Both the position numbers and the translations under genes were made by a program. Of a stretch of DNA of 18,500 nucleotides, positions 8,171 through 16,370 are shown piece after piece (the stretch's first letter is position 1; every line of letters starts with the position of its first letter). The notes beneath the pieces are model-generated. The model searched no databases. It saw nothing but the letters and a program-made list of their open reading frames with translations, and had not been told where the DNA came from. Source of the DNA: Crocinitomicaceae bacterium (GTDB taxonomy: Bacteria > Bacteroidota > Bacteroidia > Flavobacteriales_D > Crocinitomicaceae); contig JAHEMP010000002.1 of NCBI GenBank assembly GCA_024643585.1, forward strand, positions 15,193 through 33,692, in the 5' to 3' direction.

Positions 8171-9318
8171 GCGAGTTCTTCTTGTGATTTTATTTGTTTG
8201 CAGGCGATGCTTTGTACTATACCTATAGAGGCACACGTCATAATAAGCGCTGATCCTCCCATGGCCAACAAGGGCATGTTTTGACCTGTAACCGGGAATA
8301 CCCCAGTACATACCAGCATGTTTACAGTGGCTTGTGTAAGGACTAAAATACCTATGCCAATGCAAACGTAGGTTTCGAATAAACTTTCTGATTTTAATCC
8401 AATTTTTATTATTCTAAAAAGCAGAATTAAATAGGTTAGAATTAAAAACAGGGCAGAGAAAAGTCCAAATTCCTCTACAAAACTGGCATAGTAGAAATCG
8501 GCATACGCTTCGGGTAAATATTCTTTGAGTTTACCATCTCCGACTCCTTCTCCCAGAAGTCCACCGTTGTAAATGGCGAGTTGAGCGTTCAAAGCTTGGG
8601 CATTAGCCGCCACGTTCTTTTCGTCGTCCATTTTATTGAGGATACGGTTTTCCCAGGTTTCATACCTTGGAAGTATTCCCAATTCTGGAACAGCCTTGTG
8701 TATACTCACAATAACAGATAGGAATATGATGCCACTGCCCAGTACAATTGCTATTTTGCCAAATGGTACTTTGCCTAAAAAAAGCATGAAAAGACTAATC
8801 ATGAACAAGATTGCCGCTGTCGAAAAATTATCTTTTACTATCAATCCACATATGATAATTATCGGCAGCATTATAGGCCAAAAGCCTTTTTTCCAGTCGT
8901 TCATAACTTGACTTTTTTTCACCATTAATCTTGATAAATAGACAAGTAATGCAAGTTTCGCAAAATCGGAAGATTGGAATGTCAATCCAATGAATGGAAT
9001 TTTTACCCAACGCCCCGCACCATTTACTCGAGTTCCAAAAAAGAAGGTGAAAAGCAACAGGGCTATGGCAAAATAAAATGCCACTTTGGATAACATAGAA
9101 AAGTATTTTGGATCCTTTCGGTGGAGCCAAATCATCAATCCCAATCCAATTAGTACATAAATGAAATGTTTGAACAAATATTTAAAAGGAGTACCTCCCT
9201 CGATTTTGACCAATATAGGCACAAAGCTGTACACACTCACCAAAGAAAAGGCAAGCATCAACAGAGTGATAATCCAGATGACTTTGTCACCTTTTAAGTA
9301 TTTGAGGTATTCGTTCAT
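8167..9318 (-). CDS. ftsW: Septal peptidoglycan polymerase FtsW (SEDS family)
   Basis: Multi-pass inner-membrane glycosyltransferase that polymerises lipid II at the septum with FtsI. The 383-aa protein has about ten hydrophobic segments. Conserved SEDS features are FQSSDFAKLALLVYLSR (about 114-130), DNFSTAAILF, RYETWENRI, and the periplasmic loop EAYADFYYASFVEEFGL, where Asp274 matches the SEDS catalytic aspartate. Near the end is NMLVCTGVFPVTGQNMPLLA, followed by MGGSAL. RodA is the main alternative; the location among fts and mur genes decides for FtsW. It starts one base after the stop of the 160-aa gene and overlaps murG by ATGA. Confidence 0.95.
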   Translation of the reverse strand: MNEYLKYLKGDKVIWIITLLMLAFSLVSVYSFVPILVKIEGGTPFKYLFKHFIYVLIGLGLMIWLHRKDPKYFSMLSKVAFYFAIALLLFTFFFGTRVNGAGRWVKIPFIGLTFQSSDFAKLALLVYLSRLMVKKSQVMNDWKKGFWPIMLPIIIICGLIVKDNFSTAAILFMISLFMLFLGKVPFGKIAIVLGSGIIFLSVIVSIHKAVPELGILPRYETWENRILNKMDDEKNVAANAQALNAQLAIYNGGLLGEGVGDGKLKEYLPEAYADFYYASFVEEFGLFSALFLILTYLILLFRIIKIGLKSESLFETYVCIGIGILVLTQATVNMLVCTGVFPVTGQNMPLLAMGGSALIMTCASIGIVQSIACKQIKSQEELA

Positions 9319-9319
9319 A

Positions 9320-9802
9320 TTATGCTGAACGGTATGCGGTTATGAATTCACTAATGTATTTATCGTTTAATTCACCATCCTTTGTATTGCCAGTGATTAG
9401 CATGACACTTTTTTGTCTGGGTAAAGTAACAGACATGATAAGCGCATCTTCTAAGGTAGAAACGGCAATATAAGTTGGCAGACTATTTACCCATTTAGAA
9501 GGGATGGAGAATTTGGCGCTATCGTAGACGATAATTGAACCCAATTTATTAAATAGATCTTCCTTTTCGTCCAAGACTTGTAAAACTTCCTCTTTTTTTG
9601 CAATCCAATGAATCGGGTCTGGAAATGATGATATTGTTTGTATCAGGTCATCAATACTGTTCCCAAACCAAGTAAAAAGGTCTTTCTCCATTATTTTACC
9701 GTGAGGACGCATTTGAACTTTATTGATCCGGTCCAAAGCCTCTTTTCGTGCTTGCAATAATTGCAGAGCCGAATTGATATGTGTTTCGTTTCTAGTTCCC
9801 AT
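9320..9802 (-). CDS. Unrecognised 160-aa protein within the dcw operon
   Basis: I do not recognise this protein. It starts with ATG at 9802, 11 bases after the murD stop, and ends one base before ftsW, so it is co-transcribed with both. It has no signal peptide and no membrane helix, so it is probably cytoplasmic. Residues 8-30 and 65-86 are charged and likely helical (SALQLLQARKEALDRI; KKEEVLQVLDEKEDLFNKLG). The second half alternates predicted strands and helices (SIIVYD, YIAV, EDALIMSV, SVMLITG). Residues 118-138 align by eye with the end of a Mur-ligase C-domain: KEAIKLAISLAQQNDILLIAG in MurE of this cluster shares 6 of 21 identities and many conservative changes. That is suggestive only. 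Codon use and base composition look like the neighbours, with no sign of transfer. Confidence 0.85.
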   Translation of the reverse strand: MGTRNETHINSALQLLQARKEALDRINKVQMRPHGKIMEKDLFTWFGNSIDDLIQTISSFPDPIHWIAKKEEVLQVLDEKEDLFNKLGSIIVYDSAKFSIPSKWVNSLPTYIAVSTLEDALIMSVTLPRQKSVMLITGNTKDGELNDKYISEFITAYRSA

Positions 9803-9813
9803 TTTAAAAAGTA

Positions 9814-11157
9814 TTAAAGTGTTCTTACAGCGTTTTTGAACTGATTTCCTCGGTCTTCATAATTTTCGAATAAATCGAAACTTGCGCAGGCTGGAGACAA
9901 CAAAACTGTCTCGTCTTTTTGAGCTAATCGGTAACCATAGGCTACGGCTTCCATAGCACTAGATGCTTCAACTATGGTTTCTACCACATCGCCAAAAGTG
10001 TCTAGGATTTTTTGGTTTTCTTTTCCAAGGCATATGATTGCTTTGACTTTTTCTTGAACAAGGCCCACCAATTCTGAATAGTCGTTGCCTTTATCAACCC
10101 CACCTACAATCCAAACCGTTGGTTTGTCCATTGATTCCAATGCAAACCAAGTACTGTTTACGTTGGTCGCTTTTGAATCGTTGATGAATTCGATACCATG
10201 AACTTTGGCAACGAATTCCATCCTGTGTTCTACGTTTACGAAATCAGCAAGACTCTCTCGAACAGATTCTTTTCTAATTTCTAAAATTCTCGCTGCAATA
10301 CCGCTTGCAAGCGAATTTTGAGCATTGTGCTTGCCTTTTAAGGCTAAATCGTGGATTGACATAGTAAATTGTTTATGGATTTTGATAATAAATTCTTCGT
10401 TTTCCAAATAACCGCCTTGCTCTAGTTTTTGATTTAATGAGAAAGGCGCTAGTTGGGCAATTGGTTTTCTTTTTTCTATTTCTGTTTTTAAAATTGGATC
10501 ATCATAATTGTAGATGAACCAATCCTTTTCTGTTTGATTTTGTATTACTCTAAATTTTGCATCGACATAGAGTTGCATGTCGTAATTGTATCTATCTAAA
10601 TGGTCGGGAGTAATGTTTGTGAGGATGGCGATATCTGCTTTGAATTCAAACATTTCTTCGAGTTGAAAGGAGCTCAATTCCAAAACGTACCAATCGAAGT
10701 CTTCTTCGGCCACTTGCTTAGCAAAACTATAACCAACATTACCCGCTAATCCAACCTTGATTCCAGCATTTTTCAAAATATGGTGGATAAGCATGGTAGT
10801 GGTTGTTTTGCCATTACTGCCTGTTATGCAGATTGTTTTTGCTTTGTTATAAGGCGCCGCAAACTCAATTTCGGAAAGTACTTTCTTCCCTTGTGAAAGG
10901 AAATCTTGAATCATTGGGATAGAACTTGGTATGCCTGGTGATTTGATAATGCAATCGGCATTCAAGATTCGTTCAACGCTATGCTTTCCTTCTTCAAATT
11001 CAATGTTTCTTTCGATGAGTTGTTCACGGTATTCCGCCTTGATTTTGCCTTTGTCAGAAACAAACACATTGTATCCTTTTGAAATAGCCAAAATAGCTGC
11101 GCCAACGCCACTTTCGCCAGCGCCAAGAATTACAATATTTTTGCCGTGAACAGTCAT
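9814..11157 (-). CDS. murD: UDP-MurNAc-L-alanine--D-glutamate ligase (MurD)
   Basis: ATP-dependent Mur ligase that adds D-glutamate to UDP-MurNAc-L-Ala in the cytoplasm. From the chosen start it has 447 aa. Motifs are LGAGESGVGAA (11-21) in the UDP-binding domain, P-loop GSNGKTTT (113-120), ELSSFQLE (160-167), NITPDHLDRY (181-190), KGKHNAQN (274-281), EHRMEF (310-315), NDSKATN (326-332) and the MurD-specific SPACASFDLFENYEDRG (421-437). I chose the ATG at 11157, which overlaps the mraY stop by one base (TAATG). The frame is open to 11214, but those 19 extra codons lie within mraY and do not resemble a Mur N-terminus. Confidence 0.98.
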   Translation of the reverse strand: MTVHGKNIVILGAGESGVGAAILAISKGYNVFVSDKGKIKAEYREQLIERNIEFEEGKHSVERILNADCIIKSPGIPSSIPMIQDFLSQGKKVLSEIEFAAPYNKAKTICITGSNGKTTTTMLIHHILKNAGIKVGLAGNVGYSFAKQVAEEDFDWYVLELSSFQLEEMFEFKADIAILTNITPDHLDRYNYDMQLYVDAKFRVIQNQTEKDWFIYNYDDPILKTEIEKRKPIAQLAPFSLNQKLEQGGYLENEEFIIKIHKQFTMSIHDLALKGKHNAQNSLASGIAARILEIRKESVRESLADFVNVEHRMEFVAKVHGIEFINDSKATNVNSTWFALESMDKPTVWIVGGVDKGNDYSELVGLVQEKVKAIICLGKENQKILDTFGDVVETIVEASSAMEAVAYGYRLAQKDETVLLSPACASFDLFENYEDRGNQFKNAVRTL

Positions 11158-12404
11158 TATCTTAACTTGAGCGTTACAATTGTGAATACAGCCAATAGAA
11201 TTCCTATAATCCAAAATCTGGCTACAATTTTGGCTTCATGAATTCCTTTTTTCTGATAGTGATGGTGGAGCGGTGCCATGAGGAAGATCCGTTTGCCCTC
11301 TCCAAAACGCCTTTTGGTTATCTTGAAATAGCCGACTTGTAGTATCACAGATAAATTTTCGACCAAGAAAACACCACAAAGCACAGGTATTAGTAATTCT
11401 TTGCGGATAGAAATCGCGAAAACAGCGATGATTCCACCCAAAGCAAGTGAACCCGTATCGCCCATGAATATTTGAGCAGGATAGGAATTGTACCAAAGAA
11501 AACCGATACATGCTCCTACGAAAGCTGAAATAAATATTACCATTTCTTCAGCAAAGGGGATGTACATTACGTTTAGATATTCAGAGAATCGCACATTTGA
11601 ACTCACATATGCAAATACCGCAAGAGCGAGACCGATGATAGCGGAAGATCCCGTAGCTAAACCGTCGAGCCCATCCGTCATATTGGCTCCATTCGACACT
11701 GCGATTACGATGAAAATGACAACTGGAATAAAGATTAACCAACCGTAACTTTTTTGACTATCACCAATCAACCAGTTGTAGTTGAATTCATTTCCTTTTA
11801 CAAAAGGAATGGTTGTCGTCATGTCGCGGGTACTAATCCATTTGCTATTGTCGTCGGTTTTAAAGGCACTGTGTTCCTTTGTAACTTCTTCTTCGTCTGC
11901 TGATAAAACATATTCTGCAGACACTTTTTTATGGACTTGAACATCATCCGAGAAGTAGAGTATTGAACCAACGATTAGACCAACTCCGATTTGACCAATA
12001 ACTTTAAATTTTCCTGCTAAACCTTTTTTGTTTTTCTTGAAAACTTTTATGTAATCATCAATAAAACCGATGAATCCAAGCCATACTGTTGCCAATACCA
12101 TTGTTAAAACATAGACATTGTGCAGTTTGGCAAACAGTAGTGTAGGAATTAGAATAGCGGCTAATATCATTAAACCGCCCATGGTTGGTGTCCCGGATTT
12201 TTCTACTTGTCCGGCTAATCCCAAATCTCTAACAGTTTCGCCAATTTGCTGGCGTTTGAGTAGGTTTATTATTTTCTTTCCAAAAACGATAGAAATGATT
12301 AATGAAAGGATCAAAGCCATGGAAGCTCTGAACGAAATAAATTCGAAAAGCCCAGCTCCTGGGAAATTGAATTTGTCTAGATAATGGAATAAGTAATACA
12401 ACAT
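11157..12404 (-). CDS. mraY: Phospho-MurNAc-pentapeptide transferase (MraY)
   Basis: Polytopic inner-membrane enzyme that transfers phospho-MurNAc-pentapeptide to undecaprenyl phosphate, making lipid I. Of 415 aa, key motifs are TPTMGG (72-77), DDYIK (116-120, the catalytic Asp pair region), NGANMTDGLDGLA (238-250), GDTGSLALGG (315-324) and APLHHHYQ (377-384, the histidine motif). It is about 55 residues longer than Escherichia coli MraY. The excess is a hydrophilic insert at about 152-215 (VQVHKKVSAEYVL ... STRDMTTTIPFVKG) between two membrane helices, which I believe is common in Bacteroidota. It shares one base with both neighbours (TAATG on each side). No murF lies between it and murE. 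Confidence 0.98.
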   Translation of the reverse strand: MLYYLFHYLDKFNFPGAGLFEFISFRASMALILSLIISIVFGKKIINLLKRQQIGETVRDLGLAGQVEKSGTPTMGGLMILAAILIPTLLFAKLHNVYVLTMVLATVWLGFIGFIDDYIKVFKKNKKGLAGKFKVIGQIGVGLIVGSILYFSDDVQVHKKVSAEYVLSADEEEVTKEHSAFKTDDNSKWISTRDMTTTIPFVKGNEFNYNWLIGDSQKSYGWLIFIPVVIFIVIAVSNGANMTDGLDGLATGSSAIIGLALAVFAYVSSNVRFSEYLNVMYIPFAEEMVIFISAFVGACIGFLWYNSYPAQIFMGDTGSLALGGIIAVFAISIRKELLIPVLCGVFLVENLSVILQVGYFKITKRRFGEGKRIFLMAPLHHHYQKKGIHEAKIVARFWIIGILLAVFTIVTLKLR

Positions 12405-13864
12405 TATTTCTTCATTTTGGTAAATAATTCTTTTGCAATGGCAAGATCATCGAAGGGATGTTTCACGCCATTTATATCTTGGTATTTTTCATGCCCTTTG
12501 CCAGCAATCAGCAGAATATCATTCTGTTGAGCCAATGAAATTGCAAGTTTGATCGCCTCTTTCCGGTCTGAAAGGGTTATGTTTTGGGTTAGTTTGTCTT
12601 CAGGAATACCAGCCTCCATTGCTTCCAAAATCAAATCAGGATCTTCGGTTCTTGGGTTGTCAGAGGTCAGAATCGTTTGTTGGCTCATCTTAGCGGCAAT
12701 TTTTGCCATCTCTGGTCTCTTGGTTTTATCGCGATCGCCTCCGCATCCAACGAGAGTAATGACTTTATTGCCTTCTTTTTTGAAACTCGCAATGGTCTTT
12801 AGAACATTTTCCAAGGCATCTGGAGTATGCGCATAATCAACTATGCATGTAATATTTGATTGACTTTTGAAAAATTCAAATCTACCGTCAACAGATTTTA
12901 ACTGGCTTATGGCCGTTAAAGCAGCAATCGGCTCAATGTCTAATAGTTGAGTAACTCCATAAACGGCAAGTAGGTTATAGGCATTGAATTCGCCGATTAA
13001 CTGCGTGTAAACTTCATTTCCGTTGATTTGAAGAATCAAGCCAGTTAACTCGTTTTCAATTACTTTTCCTTTAAAGTCAGATGGCGTTTTTAAAGCGTAG
13101 GAGTATTTCGTTGCTTTTGTATTTTGCAACATAACCATTCCGTTCTTATCGTCCAGATTAGTTAAAGCAGCAGCGTTTTTAGATAAATTATCAAAAAGCG
13201 TCTTTTTAACATCGATGTATTCCTTGAATGTCTTGTGATAGTCCAGGTGGTCGTGAGTAATATTCGTGAAAACGGCAATATCAAACGATAGAGCAGCAAT
13301 TCTTTTTTGATGAATAGCATGAGAACTGACCTCCATGAAAACATGGGTGCATCCTTTTGCAACCATTTTTGACAGCAATTCGGCTAACACAATCGGATTT
13401 GGCGTAGTGTGGGTTGAAGGAATCTCTTCATCACCGATTTTATTCACCACAGTCGACAATAACCCTGCTTTGTAACCCAATGAAAGGAATAGGTTGTGCA
13501 ACAACGTTGTGGTTGTCGTTTTTCCATTTGTTCCTGTAACGCCGATCATTTTTAATTTTTCGGATGGCTTACCATAAAAATTGTGTGCAGCTTTTGCAAC
13601 AGCGTCAGAGGAGTCCATAACTTGAATGAAATTGATTCCATCCATAGCAATATTTTGTTCAACAACTATATTTTTACAGCCTTTTTTGATGACTTCATTT
13701 ATAAAGTTGTGCCCGTCAACAGTGCTTCCAACGATTGCGAAAAATAGGGTGTTTTCATCTACATCCCTTGAATCGAAGGAAAGTTTGGAAACCACATTTT
13801 CCCCTTCCCAATTGTTGTTGAGAACAGAAATATTTTGCAGTATGTCTTTAATTTTCAAACTCAT
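12404..13864 (-). CDS. murE: UDP-MurNAc-L-Ala-D-Glu--diaminopimelate ligase (MurE)
   Basis: ATP-dependent Mur ligase that adds the third stem-peptide residue. The 486-aa protein shows the P-loop GTNGKTTT (111-118), THTTPNP (151-157), EVSSHA (178-183), TNITHDHLDYH (200-210), GRFE (327-330), DYAHTPDAL (343-351), GCGGDRDKTKRP (373-384) and GKGHE (455-459). DNPRTEDP at 402-409 is the DNPR motif characteristic of meso-diaminopimelate-adding enzymes, in contrast to L-lysine ligases, so the cell wall is expected to be DAP-type, as is usual for Gram-negative bacteria. The ATG at 13864 overlaps the ftsI stop by four bases (ATGA). The stop overlaps the mraY ATG. Confidence 0.98.
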   Translation of the reverse strand: MSLKIKDILQNISVLNNNWEGENVVSKLSFDSRDVDENTLFFAIVGSTVDGHNFINEVIKKGCKNIVVEQNIAMDGINFIQVMDSSDAVAKAAHNFYGKPSEKLKMIGVTGTNGKTTTTTLLHNLFLSLGYKAGLLSTVVNKIGDEEIPSTHTTPNPIVLAELLSKMVAKGCTHVFMEVSSHAIHQKRIAALSFDIAVFTNITHDHLDYHKTFKEYIDVKKTLFDNLSKNAAALTNLDDKNGMVMLQNTKATKYSYALKTPSDFKGKVIENELTGLILQINGNEVYTQLIGEFNAYNLLAVYGVTQLLDIEPIAALTAISQLKSVDGRFEFFKSQSNITCIVDYAHTPDALENVLKTIASFKKEGNKVITLVGCGGDRDKTKRPEMAKIAAKMSQQTILTSDNPRTEDPDLILEAMEAGIPEDKLTQNITLSDRKEAIKLAISLAQQNDILLIAGKGHEKYQDINGVKHPFDDLAIAKELFTKMKK

Positions 13865-15972
13865 TTCAAAATTATTTCCGCAGTTCCTCCTTTAAAAATC
13901 ATCCCACCTGGGGCAGGATATTGTTCTTTAACTGTGCCCAATCCTTTTACATAAGCATTCATTCCACACGCTTCAATTAAAAACACAGCGTCTTTTGCTG
14001 ATAGTCCGATTACATTCGGCATTACTTTGTTGGTTGTTGACCTGGTTTGAAAAAGAACTTCTTTTTCATCGGCCATTGTGTTCACCCACTCTTCTTGGTT
14101 TTTGTTTGAATACGGGATGTTCAGAGCGGTAAGCACAGTTTTCAAATCACTTCGGTAACCATTAATGGAGATTGGAATTTCATTTTTCAAGCGACTTTTC
14201 TCATTTACGGCTTCGTGGTAGCGCAAAGTGGATGCATAAACTTTGTTTGCTATCGCTGAGAAAACGGTTCCGGATACTGAGGCCCCATATATATCTTTGT
14301 TGGGTGCAGATATCACAACAATACAAGAGTAGAGTGGGTCTTGAGCGGGAAAATATCCGACAAATGAAGCTTGGTACTTCTCTTCGCCGCGATTTCCATA
14401 TCTCAAGTCGGAGTTTAGTATACGCGCCGTACCCGTTTTACCAGCAATTTTAAAATAAGCAGATTTCAGTTCTGATCCAGTTCCTTTTAAAATAACTCCT
14501 TCTAGCGCGGATTGTAGTTCATTTAAAGTCGATTTTGAACAAATTTTATCCTTTATGGTAATCGGTTCAAATTGTTGAATGAGTTCTCCGTTTCGACGAA
14601 TTTCACTTACGAATTGGGGCTTAACCATTCTACCATTGTTAGCCACCGCGTTGTAAAAGGCAAGGGTTTGCAAAGGGGTTTGTTGAACTTCATATCCAAT
14701 TGCCATCCATGCCAATGAAATTCCAGACCACATTTTTGAACCAGGGGCATACATGGTTGGTTTTGGTTCACCTGCCAATTCCAGACCAAGCGGGTCGGCT
14801 AAGCCAAAAGACTTCAATCGCTTGATAAAGCTCTCGGGCTCGTTTCTATAGGCATTGTAAATGACTCTTGAGATTACATTAGAAGACAATTCAAAAGCAG
14901 TTTTTATGGTTATTTTACCATACCCACCAGTCTTAGAATCTCTTAAAACAGCGTCGTAAAATTTGTATTCACCATCAGCGTAGACTATGTCCGACATTTT
15001 AATTTTCTTATCTTCCAACGCTGCCATTAGTGAGGCCAATTTGAACGTAGAACCAGGAACCTCTTTTGTGCCAACAGCATAATTGTACAGCTCATAGTAA
15101 TTGCCATCATCTCCCTTTGTTAGGTTAGCAATAGCCTTTACATGTCCGGTTTTTACATCCATGACAATGGCAGTTCCACTCTTTGCATTTTGATTGGCCA
15201 ACTGTCGATATAATTCTGAATGTGCAACCTCTTGTATTTCACTGTCTATTGTCGTTACGACATCGGCTCCTTCTACGGCGTTTTTAATAATCTGCCCTGT
15301 TTTTTTCCATCCAGTAGAGATACGTTGTTCTATTTCTGCACCTTCTTCTCCAGCTAAATACTCGTTGAATGCGCCTTCAATTCCCACCCGTAATTCTGTG
15401 CTGTCAGCATCCATTTGGTAATATCCAAGTGTTCTTTTTAAGAGCTCGCCTTGTGGTCTTTTGCGAATAATGGTTTCATCAGAATCAACCAACCCTCCTT
15501 TTAATCTTCCTAAATTGAATATTGGAAATTGACGGAGTTTTTTTCTTTCGTCCGTGGTAGCTTTTTTCTTAATCAATAAATACCTGTTTCCGTTATTTCG
15601 TGCTCTTCGGATATACATTTCGTATTCTCTAGCGGACATTTCAGGGTATAATTTTGATAATTCTCTGCTTAGCCCAGAAATTTCATCGTCGAAAACTTTT
15701 TGTTTCACAACAGTCGGATCCATATGAATGTCATAAAACGAAACCGATGTTACCAGTGGATTTCTTGCTGCATCTAGTATTTCACCTCTTCTCGGTAATC
15801 GCGTAACGAGGCGAGTCGGTATTTTGCTTTCCGACGCTTTAGATGCTGTAAAAACATTGGACTTTCCCTCTAATTGAAGAGAAACTGTATTTGTGAAAAC
15901 AATAATCATCATTACTACGAAACCGAAGTAAATGATGTATGCTCTCCAAAATATGTCTTTTCTATCCTTCAA
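13861..15972 (-). CDS. ftsI: Septal transpeptidase FtsI (PBP3-like) with C-terminal PASTA domain
   Basis: Class B penicillin-binding protein that crosslinks septal peptidoglycan in the periplasm as partner of FtsW. The 703-aa protein has a short basic N-terminus, one membrane helix (about 11-30) and a dimerisation/pedestal domain with RLPRRGEILDA (58-68). The transpeptidase active-site motifs are STFK (308-311, nucleophile Ser308), SSN (363-365) and KTG (512-514). Residues about 645-703 form a single PASTA domain (MPNVIGLSAKDAVFLIEACG ... PAPGG), which Escherichia coli FtsI lacks. The start is TTG at 15972, two bases after the ftsL stop. No ATG lies nearby in frame, and the first internal Met is inside the membrane helix. 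Confidence 0.96.
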   Translation of the reverse strand: MKDRKDIFWRAYIIYFGFVVMMIIVFTNTVSLQLEGKSNVFTASKASESKIPTRLVTRLPRRGEILDAARNPLVTSVSFYDIHMDPTVVKQKVFDDEISGLSRELSKLYPEMSAREYEMYIRRARNNGNRYLLIKKKATTDERKKLRQFPIFNLGRLKGGLVDSDETIIRKRPQGELLKRTLGYYQMDADSTELRVGIEGAFNEYLAGEEGAEIEQRISTGWKKTGQIIKNAVEGADVVTTIDSEIQEVAHSELYRQLANQNAKSGTAIVMDVKTGHVKAIANLTKGDDGNYYELYNYAVGTKEVPGSTFKLASLMAALEDKKIKMSDIVYADGEYKFYDAVLRDSKTGGYGKITIKTAFELSSNVISRVIYNAYRNEPESFIKRLKSFGLADPLGLELAGEPKPTMYAPGSKMWSGISLAWMAIGYEVQQTPLQTLAFYNAVANNGRMVKPQFVSEIRRNGELIQQFEPITIKDKICSKSTLNELQSALEGVILKGTGSELKSAYFKIAGKTGTARILNSDLRYGNRGEEKYQASFVGYFPAQDPLYSCIVVISAPNKDIYGASVSGTVFSAIANKVYASTLRYHEAVNEKSRLKNEIPISINGYRSDLKTVLTALNIPYSNKNQEEWVNTMADEKEVLFQTRSTTNKVMPNVIGLSAKDAVFLIEACGMNAYVKGLGTVKEQYPAPGGMIFKGGTAEIILK

Positions 15973-15974
15973 TT

Positions 15975-16370
15975 TTATTTTTTTATTCTGATGACTTTGG
16001 TTGGGTTTACAGTTTCTTTAAGTCCGATTGGACTCAATTCATTTACCAACGTAATTCTTTTTGTAATCTCTTCTAATTCAGCTTTTTTAGCAACGTAATC
16101 TCCCATCAGTTCATCAAGTTCTTTTTGTGTAGAATCTACTTCTTTGGTGAGTTGTTTATCATAATATCCTTTAGCAACCAGAAGAATCAGCAGGAAAATG
16201 AAATAGAATATGAAGCTTAAGTTCTTTGTCACGAATTCTTTAGTCAAGAAATCACCATTCAAAATTTGAACTAGTGTGTTCGCTTTTTTTGAGGATGCCT
16301 TATCTTTTTTAGCTTTCTTTGATTTGGCGTCCGCTCCAGGCGTTTTTTCTATGATTTCATTTTCTGCCAT
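15975..16370 (-). CDS. ftsL: FtsL-like bitopic cell division protein
   Basis: Small divisome scaffold protein of 131 aa. The N-terminal 50 residues are cytoplasmic and lysine-rich (KSKKAKKDKASSKKA), one membrane helix follows at about 51-67 (LSFIFYFIFLLILLVAK), and a periplasmic coiled coil occupies about 70-107 (KEVDSTQKELDELMGDY, AKKAELEEITKRI). This layout, together with the position between rsmH and ftsI, fits the Bacteroidota FtsL-like family; primary sequence similarity to proteobacterial FtsL is minimal, as is usual. It starts with ATG at 16370, overlapping rsmH by 14 bases, and ends two bases before the ftsI TTG. In known divisomes FtsL works with FtsQ and a DivIC/FtsB-type protein, and no gene for the latter is in this window. 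Confidence 0.85.
   Translation of the reverse strand: MAENEIIEKTPGADAKSKKAKKDKASSKKANTLVQILNGDFLTKEFVTKNLSFIFYFIFLLILLVAKGYYDKQLTKEVDSTQKELDELMGDYVAKKAELEEITKRITLVNELSPIGLKETVNPTKVIRIKK

Noticed and set aside
8171..8365. 65-codon upstream extension of the murG frame
   Set aside because: It lies wholly within ftsW, starts far upstream of the conserved GGGTGGH loop and encodes no MurG-like sequence. The ATG at 8170 with an ATGA overlap is the better start.
11158..11214. 19-codon upstream extension of the murD frame
   Set aside because: It overlaps the end of mraY and adds residues not seen in Mur ligases. The TAATG junction at 11157 explains the start.
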